This document shows, piece by piece, positions 11,901 through 22,270 of a DNA stretch of 22,765 nt. The notes under the pieces are model-generated. The model was given only the letters and a program-made list of their open reading frames with translations, made no database searches and was not told where the DNA came from. Each line of letters begins with the position of its first letter. Position 1 is the first letter of the stretch. Both the position numbers and the translations under genes were made by a program. Source of the DNA: Nephromyces sp. MM_2019 (lineage: Eukaryota; Apicomplexa; Aconoidasida; Nephromycida); NCBI GenBank assembly GCA_015657535.1, contig JADHZB010000684.1:5001-27765 (forward strand). The letters are read 5' to 3'.

Positions 11901-12188
11901 AAGGACTTTTGTGTAGTCCGTTTTACGCTCATAAGAACAACATGAGTGCTGCTGAATTACACTGAGTAGATATATTTATCAACATATTTAAGCATTAAGC
12001 ATGTAATTGTATAACATGAACAAGCACAAATAAGTGTTTCAGAAAACATAAATATCTTTGACTTTTAGCAAGTTCGAACGATAAAGATATATTATAACCT
12101 TAAATTTTTATATGTTTTGAGCAGTTTTAGGTGGTAATCCGACCATAAAGCTACTTATTGATTATTTCAAGTGTAAATGTAAATCATA
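8967..12188. promoter_or_regulatory. Divergent 5' intergenic region between hydrolase and kinase genes
   Basis: About 3.2 kb separates the start codons of two head-to-head genes, so both promoters and 5' UTRs should lie here. The first about 250 bases (to about 9250) are less AT-rich and probably transcribed leader of the hydrolase gene. The rest is strongly AT-rich. No long TG or CA run occurs, unlike the introns and 3' flanks. Small inverted repeats lie at 9999-10039 and 11903-11948. Short coding-like islands near 9040-9150 and 10580-10740 could not be tied into a gene. Confidence 0.6.
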
Positions 12189-15100
12189 ATGTTGCCATTT
12201 ACACATAACAGAATACTAGATCACTCTACTCGATTTATATCTATTGAAACCAATGCCGAGAATGACTGGAATGAAAATGAGAGAAATTTTCTTGTAAAAC
12301 CATCAAATTCTTCTGAATTTGGAAACAAGCTTAATATTCTCACAAATTTACAAAAAATAAATGAAGAAGGTCAAAAACAAAACCAGAAAAATATGTTTAT
12401 GGTCTGTTGGGGAAGTGAATTTGACTCGACAGCAATTAGAAGGATACCTTTACGCAACTCCATCATACTTAACACAATATCAGAAAAAGGGTATGTGAGT
12501 GTATATATCAAAGAAAACTTCCACGAGCTTTCATACTAGAAATCTGATATGGGCTGTGTTCGCATGAATTTTCCATATGTTTATCTTAAGTCCACAATTA
12601 TCAACATCACATTTTATAGACAAAATGTAGTTCAGAAAAATACACAAACAAAGCCTAAATTCACAATCTAAAAAATTAAGACTCCACATACCGCCATATT
12701 TATTACATGCTATGATACAATTGTGAAATTTAGAAAAAAATTCTTGTGGTTAAAAAGATTATTTTACAAGTTATAAGCAATAGTTTGCATATTTGCTTAT
12801 ATATATTTTAATGCAATTTCTAGTTGGCTTTACACATTGTTTTGTTCGCTTTTTCCCGCATTTTTTTTCAGACCCTGTTTATTTATAGTCTCATATATTG
12901 GGGCTTTCGAATTTTTGTGTTCTGAGGATTTTCCAATTGAGCAATGGAATCGCTTACTTATTCAACATGGTTACACAATTAGTAAATTTTGGGATTTATT
13001 TCGAATAAATAAGTTTATAGGTTAGCACAATGTGTGCTTAAAATTTCTATACATAAAATTTAGTGGTATATATAATTTTTGTATATATATATGTGATTAT
13101 GTATATACATTGTCATTTGTAAATAAAATACGTATATGTAATCATATGGGAAAGTAAAGTTGCATAAAATCATGTGTAATTAATTATATATATATATGTA
13201 ATCTTGCGTGAATAAAAATAGTCATAAAATTATGTGAGACTATACATGTGTGTATGTTTAATGGAGTGTTAATGTAAACACATGTGAGCATGAAAGTGAA
13301 AATATAAAATTGGGTATAAAATTAAATGTATGTGAATTTAAGTTTGTAAAAGCATTATTTTGGATATGCTTAGATGTGTTTGTTAAGGCATTGATATAAA
13401 TTCCTAGTAGTTAAACAAACTATAAATCAGAATTTTAATAACATATATACACACGCATTAGGCTCAGGGAGTTTCTCGAATGTATTTGTGGTAAATCATA
13501 CGATTACAGGAGAACAATTAATTGTAAAGTCTGTAAACAAATCAAAAGTCAAAAAGAGCAACATCTATACAGAGATTGAAATATTAAGAAGTATTGACCA
13601 CCCATATATTGTAAAATTAAATAGTGCATTCGAAGATGAGGGAAAGATATTTCTCATCTTAGAATATCTCAAAGGAGGGGAAATGTTCACTTGGATTAGT
13701 AAATTTGGGTGTTATAATGAAGAGGAGGCAAAAAATGCAATAAGGAGGGTATTGTTAGCGCTGTATAGGCTACATATGGATGGTATCGTACACAGAGATG
13801 TTAAGGTGTGTATAATGAATGCTTTGTGGGTCTTGGTGCACATTTTTAGTTTGCGTGTGTGTGTGTGCATATAATATATACGTATGTGTATGTGGGTTTG
13901 TGTGTGTATAGGTGTGTGTGTGTGTGTGTGCATGTATTTGAGCAAGTAAGTAGCTTGGTACTTAAGTGCCTGGTTCCCAATGTGTATGTTTTAGAGAAAA
14001 TAGGATTGACATGTTAGATAATTATGTAGCATCTATGGGTATATGTTTACTTATAATATATTGCCTGTTGAGTTTCTATAATTTAATCGACTAGAAAAGC
14101 ATTACTTTGACACATATATTTAAGTGCTCACTTGATGTACTAGTGTATAAATTATGTGTTTATGCAAATAACTTATATTGATTTAATAAAGTCAAGTCTG
14201 ACTCAATTATCAATTTAGTCGGAAAATTTAATGTTGGAGTACCCTTCGCACCCAAGCTCGACAAAATTAATTGATTTTGGTTTGGCTTCAAGGCTTAAGA
14301 GTAACAATATGAGGATGAGATGTGGATCACCTGGTTATGTAGGTGTGTAAGACGTGAATAATTAATGTGTACAGATTTAAATTTTATGTATATTTGCTAC
14401 CTAAGTTTTATTTAAAATGTGTAAATAGAATTCTCAAGGTATTTGAGATATATCATCTTAGATTATTTAAAAATCATGTTACATATTTCGGAAATACTAC
14501 TAATTCTTGTATAAAAATTTATACACAAACAAGACATTCATTCAACTAGAAATTATTTCAAACTCAACATGTTAACTAGAAATCACACACTTTATTTTGT
14601 TTAACTAATACACACATTCCTCAAAGCCTTGTATACATGTTCAGCTACAATTGCATGATATTCGCAATAAACTATTTACAAACACACAATACAAGTTGAG
14701 CAATTTATACAATGTGTTACTACATAATTTATATCTAGGAGACTACAAATACATGCCTAATAAACATAATATATTTTAACTAATTCATTGGCAATAAAAA
14801 ATATATATATATTTTAGCCCCAGAAATTTTATTAGACCAACCGTATGATTCGAAGGTTGACATTTTCAGTGCAGGTGTTACACTGTTCACAATGTTGGCT
14901 GGTTATCCACCATTCACTGGTCAAAATGTGAAGGAAACATTGAGAAATAATTTAAAGTAATTGTTTATATATCTTACATATTTTATTGTCAAACCTTTAT
15001 ATTCTGCACCTTTCTATACTATACCATCTCTTGCATATATATATCTATTTTACACATTTTTATAACACATTTATAAGTCACAGCCCATTACTTAAATATG

Positions 15101-15894
15101 GCTTGAAAATATATAAACTAAGTTTTTGATTTTTAATGGTAAACATTTACACATTTTGTTGTAATACATAAATTTGCTCAAATAATTTTAGGGCTAATAT
15201 CGTTTTCCATAAAGATCATTGGAAGAATTTCCCACACACAGTAAAAGATTTGATACTTTGGATGTGTTCAAGGTAAATTTTAGTCACCTAAATATACGCA
15301 TGCATGCTTATTGCTAATTGAAATATGTGTCAATGTATTAATGATAATTTATTTTTATGTAGTAAGAAATACTTGCGGTTAGATTAATTCGAACTATCAC
15401 TGTTTAAAATAATATTTTATATCACCAAATGTGTATGTGATGTGATAGACCATTAAATAATAGATAATGTATGGTCATTCGAAATAGTAAAATCCTGTGT
15501 TTTAAGATTTATTTGATAAGTAGTGTGTAAGTTCATATAATAATTAAATGACATTAAAAAAAAAGCCCATTTTTGTGTTTAAGAGCATGATTTTGAAAAA
15601 AATATAAATGAAATTTTTTACAGTGAACAACAAACAAGGTGTTCTGCATTACAAGCCTTAACACACACATGGTTTCAGAATATTCCTAAAGGTATTAATA
15701 CTGACACACAACACCCACACCCTGTCAAGTCAAAGAGAAAAAAATCAACCAACAATGAAGATGAAGCAGTTGTAGAATTTTTGAATAATAAAACAAATAA
15801 AAATGAAGTTGCACACAAAAATTCAACAGATACTAATAAACAAAATTCATCTAATAATCGAAGGTGGAGTTGGAATATGGGTGATTTTCAATAG
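12189..15894 (+). CDS. CAMK/CDPK-type serine/threonine protein kinase with partial PH-like domain, 7 exons
   Basis: Exons 12189-12490, 12872-13020, 13462-13805, 14219-14342, 14818-14956, 15192-15272 and 15624-15894 total 1410 bases (469 residues plus stop). All introns are GT-AG and all phases match. The start is the first ATG after an in-frame TAA at 12180-12182. Residues 1-70 are polar. About 72-130 resembles the later strands and C-terminal helix of a PH domain (RRIPLRNSII, then GAFEFLCSE and Trp126). The kinase domain spans about 145-397: glycine loop GSGSFSNV (151-158), Lys173, Glu188, HRDVKSEN (Asp263), DFG (284-286), CGSPGYVAPE (Glu309), VDIFSAG (Asp321) and Arg385. All catalytic residues are present, so it should be active. 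The 72-residue basic, Asn-rich tail has no EF-hands. Family knowledge: apicomplexan CDPK7 has a PH domain before a C-terminal kinase. Orthology here is inference. Confidence 0.9.
13853..13931. repeat. TG-rich run in kinase intron 3
   Basis: Interrupted TG dinucleotides just downstream of the donor at 13806. The intron (13806-14218) interrupts the kinase catalytic loop between HRDVK and SENLM. The upstream exon frame reads on into this run, which makes a false Cys/Val-rich tail in a naive ORF. Confidence 0.9.
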
Positions 15895-16736
15895 GTAAAG
15901 AAATCTGAATTAAATTGAATTTTTTTACATTTACACACACACATTTTACAGGCCTATAATATTCAAAACATCCTCAGTAAACTTACTTATAAACTTTGAT
16001 ATTAAAATCAATTTACCAAATAACACACACATCTTAACATGTGTACATTATTTACCTAGATTGATATGATTTATATAAGCACAATATTCTTTTGTAAACA
16101 CGTGCAATGTGTGGATATGAGTTACATATATATGTGTACATATGATTAATAATGTTGTTTGTGTTTGTGTGTATCTAAAAAGTACTTGAGTATAATACAT
16201 ATATATAGTACATATATATATAGACCTAATGTGCGCACATATGACTAAACGACTGTGTATACATGCACATTTACTTGGATGATTAAATCTATACTTAGAG
16301 TAAACTTCGATGAAAAAAAAAAGTGTGTAGCGAATTTTATAAGTAAAAAAGCAACAATGTGTGTGTAAAATTGTTTGAAAATATATCCAAAATTTACTTA
16401 AAAAGATTTGAAAATTAGTACAAAGGCTTTTAATGAACAAGAGAAAATTAAAACACTTTAGTTTGAAAAATAAGCATAATTACCGCTTAGTTTATTTGCT
16501 AATTCTAATCAATTAAACACACATGTTGAAACATATATATAATATATACATACTTCATCTGTTTGCCTATAAACACATGAATATAAATATATATATTTAG
16601 ATACTACTTCATACACTCTTGATCTACACATATATATCATTACGAGATAGGCTGCCTACACATGTTATTTATTCACATTTTCATAACTAGAGATAGATAT
16701 ATATCATTTAAACAAACCTTTCTACACAAAGCTTGC

Positions 16737-16841
16737 ATATACACACATTCCATATACACACATTCCATATACACACATTCCATATACACACATTCCATAT
16801 ACACACATTCCATATACACACATTCCATATACACACATTAC
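16737..16841. repeat. 15-bp tandem repeat, 7 copies
   Basis: Seven head-to-tail copies of ATATACACACATTCC. The first six are essentially identical and the last diverges at its end (ATTAC). Because 15 is a multiple of three, the array encodes a perfect pentapeptide repeat (HSIYT) in one frame, which I take as an artefact of intergenic DNA. Confidence 0.95.
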
Positions 16842-17509
16842 ACATAAACCTTACCTAGACATGCCTTTCCACATGTCACTCACCAACACATACACGTTTT
16901 CTCAAACACTTTACCGATACTGATATTTTCATTCACATCTCACCTACACACACTTGACACAAACAAACATAGCTGCTTATACATATATGCAGATACCTTC
17001 ATACACACAAATTCTTACGCATTTCTACCCTAAAAACTTACTATATTAACGACATCAGTGAGTATGAAGACTTTTTGTAGATATTTCATTTGCTTTTAAT
17101 TTATACTCAGAGTCTATCTATACAAACACACATACCCACATAACCCTATATCAAAACAGTGATAACAATACACCCCCCTCAAATACACTGACACACACTT
17201 ACAGATACCAACTGTTGGCCATAAACACTCGGCCATATTCATTCACACAAGCACAAATAATTAACCCACCCACACACACACATAGACACATACGAATTTA
17301 TAAGCATACACACACACGCATATATACATATACATAGAAGTACACACATACATAGACCTACACACACATAGATATTTACACATACAGACACACACGTTAT
17401 CAAACACATTACTCATAACACTCACAACACATAACACAAAACACATAACATACAATATACAATACACAAACCATACAATAAACACAATCCACACACCCCC
17501 CCCATACAC

Positions 17510-17640
17510 ACACACACCAATACACACCCACACCAATACACACACACACCAACACACACACACACCAATACACACACACACCAGTACACACACACACCAA
17601 TACACACACACAAATACACACCCAATATAAGCACACAAAT
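17510..17640. repeat. 16-bp CA-rich tandem repeat
   Basis: About seven copies of a CCAATACACACACACA-like 16-base unit, with substitutions such as CCAACAC and CCAGTAC, preceded by a C-rich stretch (CACCCCCCCC). It lies about 200 bases upstream of the LSm2 start codon. Confidence 0.85.
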
Positions 17641-17826
17641 ACACACTCAATATTAATCACAAAAGCGCACCCAATATACGCACACAGATACACACCAAAA
17701 CACACGCTATTACTCACTCAATACACACACACACATATACAATCATATTGAATTGCCTACAGGGGGATCCTTTGTTTGTTTCTAGCCTCAATTATTAACT
17801 AAAATAGAAATTACCCACAGTTAAAA

Positions 17827-19164
17827 ATGGTAATTAATGATATTCTTTAGTACATTAATAAATATACAACACACACTTTACACGGTTAACACACTTTTTA
17901 TTGTGTAAACAAATGGAAATAATACATACTTTTATGAGAGTATTTACACATACATTATTCAATTTTATGTTTAAGGCAGCCTGAGTGTGTGTTGAATAAA
18001 CTCACACCTTAAACACATTTTCATTGCACACTTGATAGCTCCAAAATTACTTCAAGATACATTCTATACACACCTTACACACACTTTATACATACAACCT
18101 TAACCCCCCCCTACCTACACACACACAACAGCCCCTCCTACAACCCCCCACTCACCCACTCCCACATTCACACCCACCCACATTCACACACATACACACA
18201 CACACACATAAATACATACATCTCTACACACACATTTGTAGTTATTTTTTAATTATTTCCAAAACTTGGTGGAGAAGAAGATCCCTGTGATGATCGAATT
18301 AAAAAACGACTTACAAATTTCAGGGACCCTCCAATCAGTTGACCAACACCTCAATTTCAAAATCAACAATGTTACAGTTAATGACCCTCAAAAATATCCA
18401 CATTTGGTGTGTAAATTTGATACTATCTATTGATATAACTATACATTGTGTGTGTGCATTTTTGCGGGGTGGAAGGAGGGTCTGATAATCTTATTTCAAC
18501 GATATACTGTTTTTCTTGATTTATACCTTGATATATGATGTGTACATACACTATATTTATTGGATACATACATTTTCTTTACACATGATTTGTAGCTTAT
18601 AAAGATTTATCTGTTTTTCTTATATACTTGTACACAACTTTCACACACACCCAGCCCCCTAAAAATTAGGCTGACGCATTATTATCTATATATATACTCC
18701 ATCATCAATCATTATAAACACACATTTTGGCACATATCACGATATAAATTCTTGCACACACACACTCTTGCATACACACACACTCTTGCACACGCACAGA
18801 CCCTTGCACACACACACATTTTTACACATTCACACACATTCTTATACACACACACGCTCTAGCACACACACACGCTGTTGCACACACACACATTCTTAAA
18901 CACACACACACTCTTGCACACACACACATTCTTAAGCACACACACACTCTATCTAACACACACACACACTCTAGCACACACACACACTCTCACACATACA
19001 CATTTTTATACACACATTCACAGCTTTCAGTCAAGAATTGTTTTGTAAGGGGAAGTGTTGTGAGGTATGTACACCTCCCCCCCTCTGAGGTGGACACCGA
19101 ACAACTCCAAAATTTGTGTAGGAAAGAGTTACGATCGACTATGGCACAAGATAAACCCAAATAA
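17827..19164 (+). CDS. LSM2: U6 snRNA-associated Sm-like protein LSm2
   Basis: Coding exons 17827-17829, 18242-18406 and 19024-19164 give 102 residues plus stop, against about 95 in human LSm2. Exon 2 encodes the N-terminal helix and Sm1 motif (LFFNYFQNLVEKK, IELKNDLQISGTL, VDQHLNFK, DPQKYPHL). Exon 3 encodes Sm2 (LSVKNCFVRGSVVRYVHLP) and the typical LSm2 C-terminal helix SEVDTEQLQNLCRKEL. The match runs almost the full length of the family, so identity is firm. LSm2 belongs to the LSm2-8 ring that binds the U6 snRNA 3' end in the nucleus and to the LSm1-7 ring of cytoplasmic mRNA decay. The frame of exon 2 opens exactly one residue after the family's initiator Met. The only ATG followed directly by GT in the preceding about 400 bases is at 17827 (donor GTAATT), so exon 1 probably contributes only the start codon. 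That assignment is less certain than the rest. Intron 2 (18407-19023) is CA-rich. Confidence 0.93.
18755..19005. repeat. CA-rich imperfect tandem repeat in LSm2 intron 2
   Basis: About a dozen copies of an irregular 20-24 base unit of the form CACACACACACTCTTG, with CTCTAG, CATTCTTA and GCTGTTG variants. It runs up to within about 20 bases of the exon 3 acceptor at 19022-19023, so the acceptor lies at the end of a pyrimidine-poor CA tract. Confidence 0.85.
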
Positions 19165-19570
19165 CTGAAATTTAATGTGTGTGTGTATGTGTATGGTTTG
19201 GATGTGTGTGTAGGGTTTTGGGAGATATTATAGCTACACACAGTGCCTTGAGAGTTCACACACAATTACTTTCAAAGAGGCATACAGATTTATTGAGATA
19301 TACACATTCTTAATGTTTTCGGTTTACCCAAACAAATTATTCAATGAAATTTTAATACTCAATTACATCTACACACATGAAAGAAATCACTCACCCCAAG
19401 CATTACACACAACATCTCTACATACTACAAATTTATATATACAAGTTTTAAGTCGCACTGAGTGAACTAAACTTAGCACATTTTTTATGGTAATCCAACA
19501 CAAGACATGTATGTGTAATTTGTTTTTTTAATTATTTCAAGTTTCTAATTAGATATAATAAGTATGATAC

Positions 19571-19720
19571 ACACACAATCCTGCACTCACTCTTAGATTA
19601 ATACACACACATTTATAAATAAACACAATCCTGCACTCACTCTTAGATTAATACACACACATTTATAAATACACACAATCCTGCACTCACTCTTAGATTA
19701 ATACACACACATTTATAAAC
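19571..19720. repeat. 50-bp tandem repeat, 3 near-identical copies
   Basis: Three copies with an exact 50-base period, containing CCTGCACTCACTCTTAG, then ATTAATACACACACATTTA. Copies differ at only a few positions at their edges. A degenerate partial fourth copy (ACACACAAACCTCAACAC, then ATTTATAAAC) follows to about 19752. The high identity suggests recent duplication. Confidence 0.95.
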
Positions 19721-20340
19721 ACACACAAACCTCAACACATATTTATAAACACATAGATCTACATACACAATTCTACAACAAAACATATCCTCACACAAAC
19801 ATTTATAAGTACCCTTATTTTTACACATACACTCAAGCGTGCACATGTATATACATACCTCTTTCTACACACAATATATACGCACATCAACAAACACAAG
19901 CATCAATAAACACACACATAAAACAAATATATATGCATAGGCACATACATATACATTACACACACATAGACCATTGTTATTCTTGAAATAACTTTTATTT
20001 TATTAGAATTTAACAAACTGACAAACTTTCCAAACAAAAATAAACAAAATTTTCAATCTTTTATGGTTTAGTAATATTGTCTGTAGACTTTATAAAAATA
20101 TATAAAGTGTTTAAAAATATGTCAGTTTTGTAAAAATGTGTTAAATGCTTAACTTTTTACAAGTTTGTAAAACTGTGTAGAAATGCTTATGAATGTGTAA
20201 AATGTGTAAAACTCAAAAATTGTAAATAATAAATGATTTTCAATTTGTAAGTGGGTTAATTATTCAACTTTTCATAATCGAATGTATACACAACTTAGCC
20301 ACACACACAAAGTCACACACATTCACAAAATCACATTCAC

Positions 20341-20455
20341 ACACACAAAATGATACACATATATATAAAATCAGACAAACACACAAAATGATACACATAT
20401 ATATAAAATCAGACAAACACACAAAATGATACACACATATAAAATTACACACACA
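20341..20455. repeat. 38-bp tandem repeat, about 3 copies
   Basis: Copies start at about 20341, 20379 and 20417 with a constant 38-base period (ACACACAAAATGATACACAT, then ATATATAAAATCAGACAA). The third copy is diverged at its right end. It lies in the CA-rich 3' side of LSm2. Confidence 0.9.
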
Positions 20456-21219
20456 CAAAACAAGACGTGCATTCAAATCACAAGCGCACTATATAGAAAC
20501 CACACACACATACAACAAATACACAAGCACACACATACACACAAACACAAAATCACACACACATAAACAACAAAATAACACACACAGTCACAAGATATGA
20601 AATAAATGCCTTAAAGTAAATATTATTCTCAAATGATTCATAGTGTGTAAAAAACAGCTAAGTAAAAATTAGTTAATAATTATTAGGTTTTGTGTGTAGA
20701 ATAAACACGTTGTAATATAGTCCATATAGTATATAAAATATTGTAAATTATATTTAATACACACACGTGTAAATATATATACACAAATACATCAAAAAAG
20801 ATTACACAAACACTGCCAATCCAACCAACCATGAGCCTAGAAACTATAAGAATATAGGCATAACTTATTATGAAATCTATCCTAAGGATAATTTCAAATT
20901 TTTATCAATTAAAGATTGTGTCGGTTTATATCTGAGCACTTTATTAAATGTATTCTTAGACAAGGAAACAAGTGATAATTTAATTTTAATTAAATGGCAA
21001 GATTAAGTTAATCAGTTTATACTACAAAACATATAAAATAATTTAATTTCATAAATGTCATTTATGAAATTAAAAAAACTACGTATCTAAAAATAAAGTT
21101 ACAAATACTTAATTTTTACAAGCATGCTTGTTTTTAAAACTTAGCTCATATATAGAATGATATTTGAGGAAATCTTATTAAAATACATCGTTATTTTTTA
21201 ATTTTTAATTGATCCTGAA

Positions 21220-21471
21220 TCACTTTCCATCATTCTTTTTTAAGTTGTCTATCCGACTTTGATGATACTTTGATCGAATGTCATCACCATCTCCTACTCC
21301 TCCGAAAAGTCTTCTAGATCCTCCTGCAATGTCATGTACTATCTTATGCCCGCGGTGGCAATTTAATGACATTCCCCCGTCAGGACCTTTAGGACAAACC
21401 CGATTATCAAATTTACGAAGAGGAGAGTTTGGATCAGATCCATAGGGTGGATCTTTATGCTTATTCGACAT
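21220..21471 (-). CDS. Uncharacterised 83-residue Cys/His-containing protein
   Basis: A single-exon frame from ATG at 21471 to TGA at 21220. It stands out from its strongly AT-rich surroundings by higher GC and complex, non-repetitive codons, which is the main reason to call it real. The product is hydrophilic with no signal peptide or membrane segment. It starts MSNKHKDPPYGSDPNSP, has a central cluster of Cys26, Cys38, His39, His42 and His46 (NRVCPKGPDGG, then LNCHRGHKIVH), a Gly-rich stretch GGSRRLFGGVGDGDD, and a Lys-rich end. The Cys/His cluster could bind a metal, which is speculation. I recognise no family. It is convergent with LSm2, and further exons on either side cannot be excluded. 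Confidence 0.7.
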   Translation of the reverse strand: MSNKHKDPPYGSDPNSPLRKFDNRVCPKGPDGGMSLNCHRGHKIVHDIAGGSRRLFGGVGDGDDIRSKYHQSRIDNLKKNDGK

Positions 21472-22260
21472 TTTTGCGATTTTTAATACGTTTTAAAAGT
21501 TTATTCTGTTTCAAAATATGAATGGACAAAAGCCCTGATAGATGAGATAGAAGATAAAGTTCGTGCACGGGAATTTTTTCTTTTCTGTATTAAGTTTATT
21601 TAAAAGCCTATCATTCAATCTGTAATCTATTTTGATTCTAAGTTTTGAAATGTTGCGTGAGAAAAAATATAACTTCTGAATTCAGCAAAAAAGGTTTTGA
21701 AACTTTGCTTAAGGTAAAATTAGAAGTTTAATATTTGAATTTTTGTCTTGCGTTTATTTTAATGTTGTAAATATTAAATATAGAGGAAAGCTGCATCAAG
21801 GAGAAAGTAAAACAAGGTAAAAAGCAGGGAATAGCTAGAACTTGTTTTATAGGCTTTTCAAAAGTGAGTTTAATTCTTTAATTATGTATTATAATATGTA
21901 TACAAACCTTTAAAATCTCTGAGTTGCTTATTTTGGAATGAATCTGGTGTTATGAGGGAACTTTTGCTTTGTGAAACTTACTTGTTAAATTTCGTTAGAG
22001 TGCTTTGGATTATTATTGAAAAGAATACTTTTTTCGATAGTTGTGTGTTGTATATTAAAGGACTTAGTCTGTTATAATTAATATGAGGAATTTATTTTTT
22101 AAATACTTTTTAAAAAAAAAAAGTGATTGAATTAAAAATATGAATTAATTTTGTTTTAACAAAAAATAAAAATTGATCATTGCTTTTTATTGTAATTTTA
22201 AAGAAAAATTACTAAATTGCTACCTTGTAATTGCTTGAAAGAACGAACAAATTGTAAGTG
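21472..22260. promoter_or_regulatory. 5' flank of the 83-residue gene
   Basis: About 790 bases of AT-rich, TG/CA-poor sequence upstream of the minus-strand ATG, presumably its leader and promoter. It contains A- and T-runs (for example at 22114-22122) but no motif I can name and no convincing open frame on either strand. Confidence 0.5.
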
Positions 22261-22270
22261 CATGAAAGAA

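Larger units (their letters stand above)
15895..17826. other. Intergenic region between kinase and LSm2, CA-rich, no gene seen
   Basis: The kinase stop codon is at 15892-15894. The following 1.9 kb is AT-rich and then CA-rich, with many ACACAC words on the plus strand. Open frames on the minus strand at about 16048-16440 and 17261-17717 are low-complexity and repeat-derived. No coding island like those of the neighbouring genes was found. The last about 70 bases are presumably the LSm2 leader. Confidence 0.6.
19165..21219. other. Convergent intergenic region downstream of LSm2, no gene seen
   Basis: This region lies between the stop codons of LSm2 (plus) and the 83-residue gene (minus). CA-rich sequence extends to about 20800, with 50-bp and 38-bp tandem repeats, and is followed by AT-rich sequence without CA runs. 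Minus-strand ORFs at 19643-19846 and 20264-20476 are repeat-derived. I found no coding exon. Confidence 0.6.

Noticed and set aside
12060..12100. A GTTCGAACG word resembling a tRNA B box
   Set aside because: There is no A box, acceptor stem or anticodon arm in the surrounding sequence. I found no tRNA or rRNA gene in the window.
12837..13025. A standalone 62-codon ORF
   Set aside because: It is kinase exon 2 (12872-13020) with intron sequence read through at both ends, not a separate gene.
14367..14549. A 60-codon plus-strand ORF
   Set aside because: It lies wholly inside kinase intron 4, is low-complexity, and has no supporting motif.
16662..16847. An ORF encoding a pentapeptide repeat (HSIYT)
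   Set aside because: It comes from a 15-bp intergenic tandem repeat whose length is a multiple of three. There is no flanking coding sequence.
17261..17717. Cys/Val-rich minus-strand ORFs of up to 129 codons
   Set aside because: Repeat translation of the 16-bp CA array upstream of LSm2.
18990..19265. A minus-strand 91-codon ORF with a non-repetitive middle
   Set aside because: The complex part is the antisense shadow of LSm2 exon 3 (19024-19164), whose plus-strand frame matches the LSm2 family.
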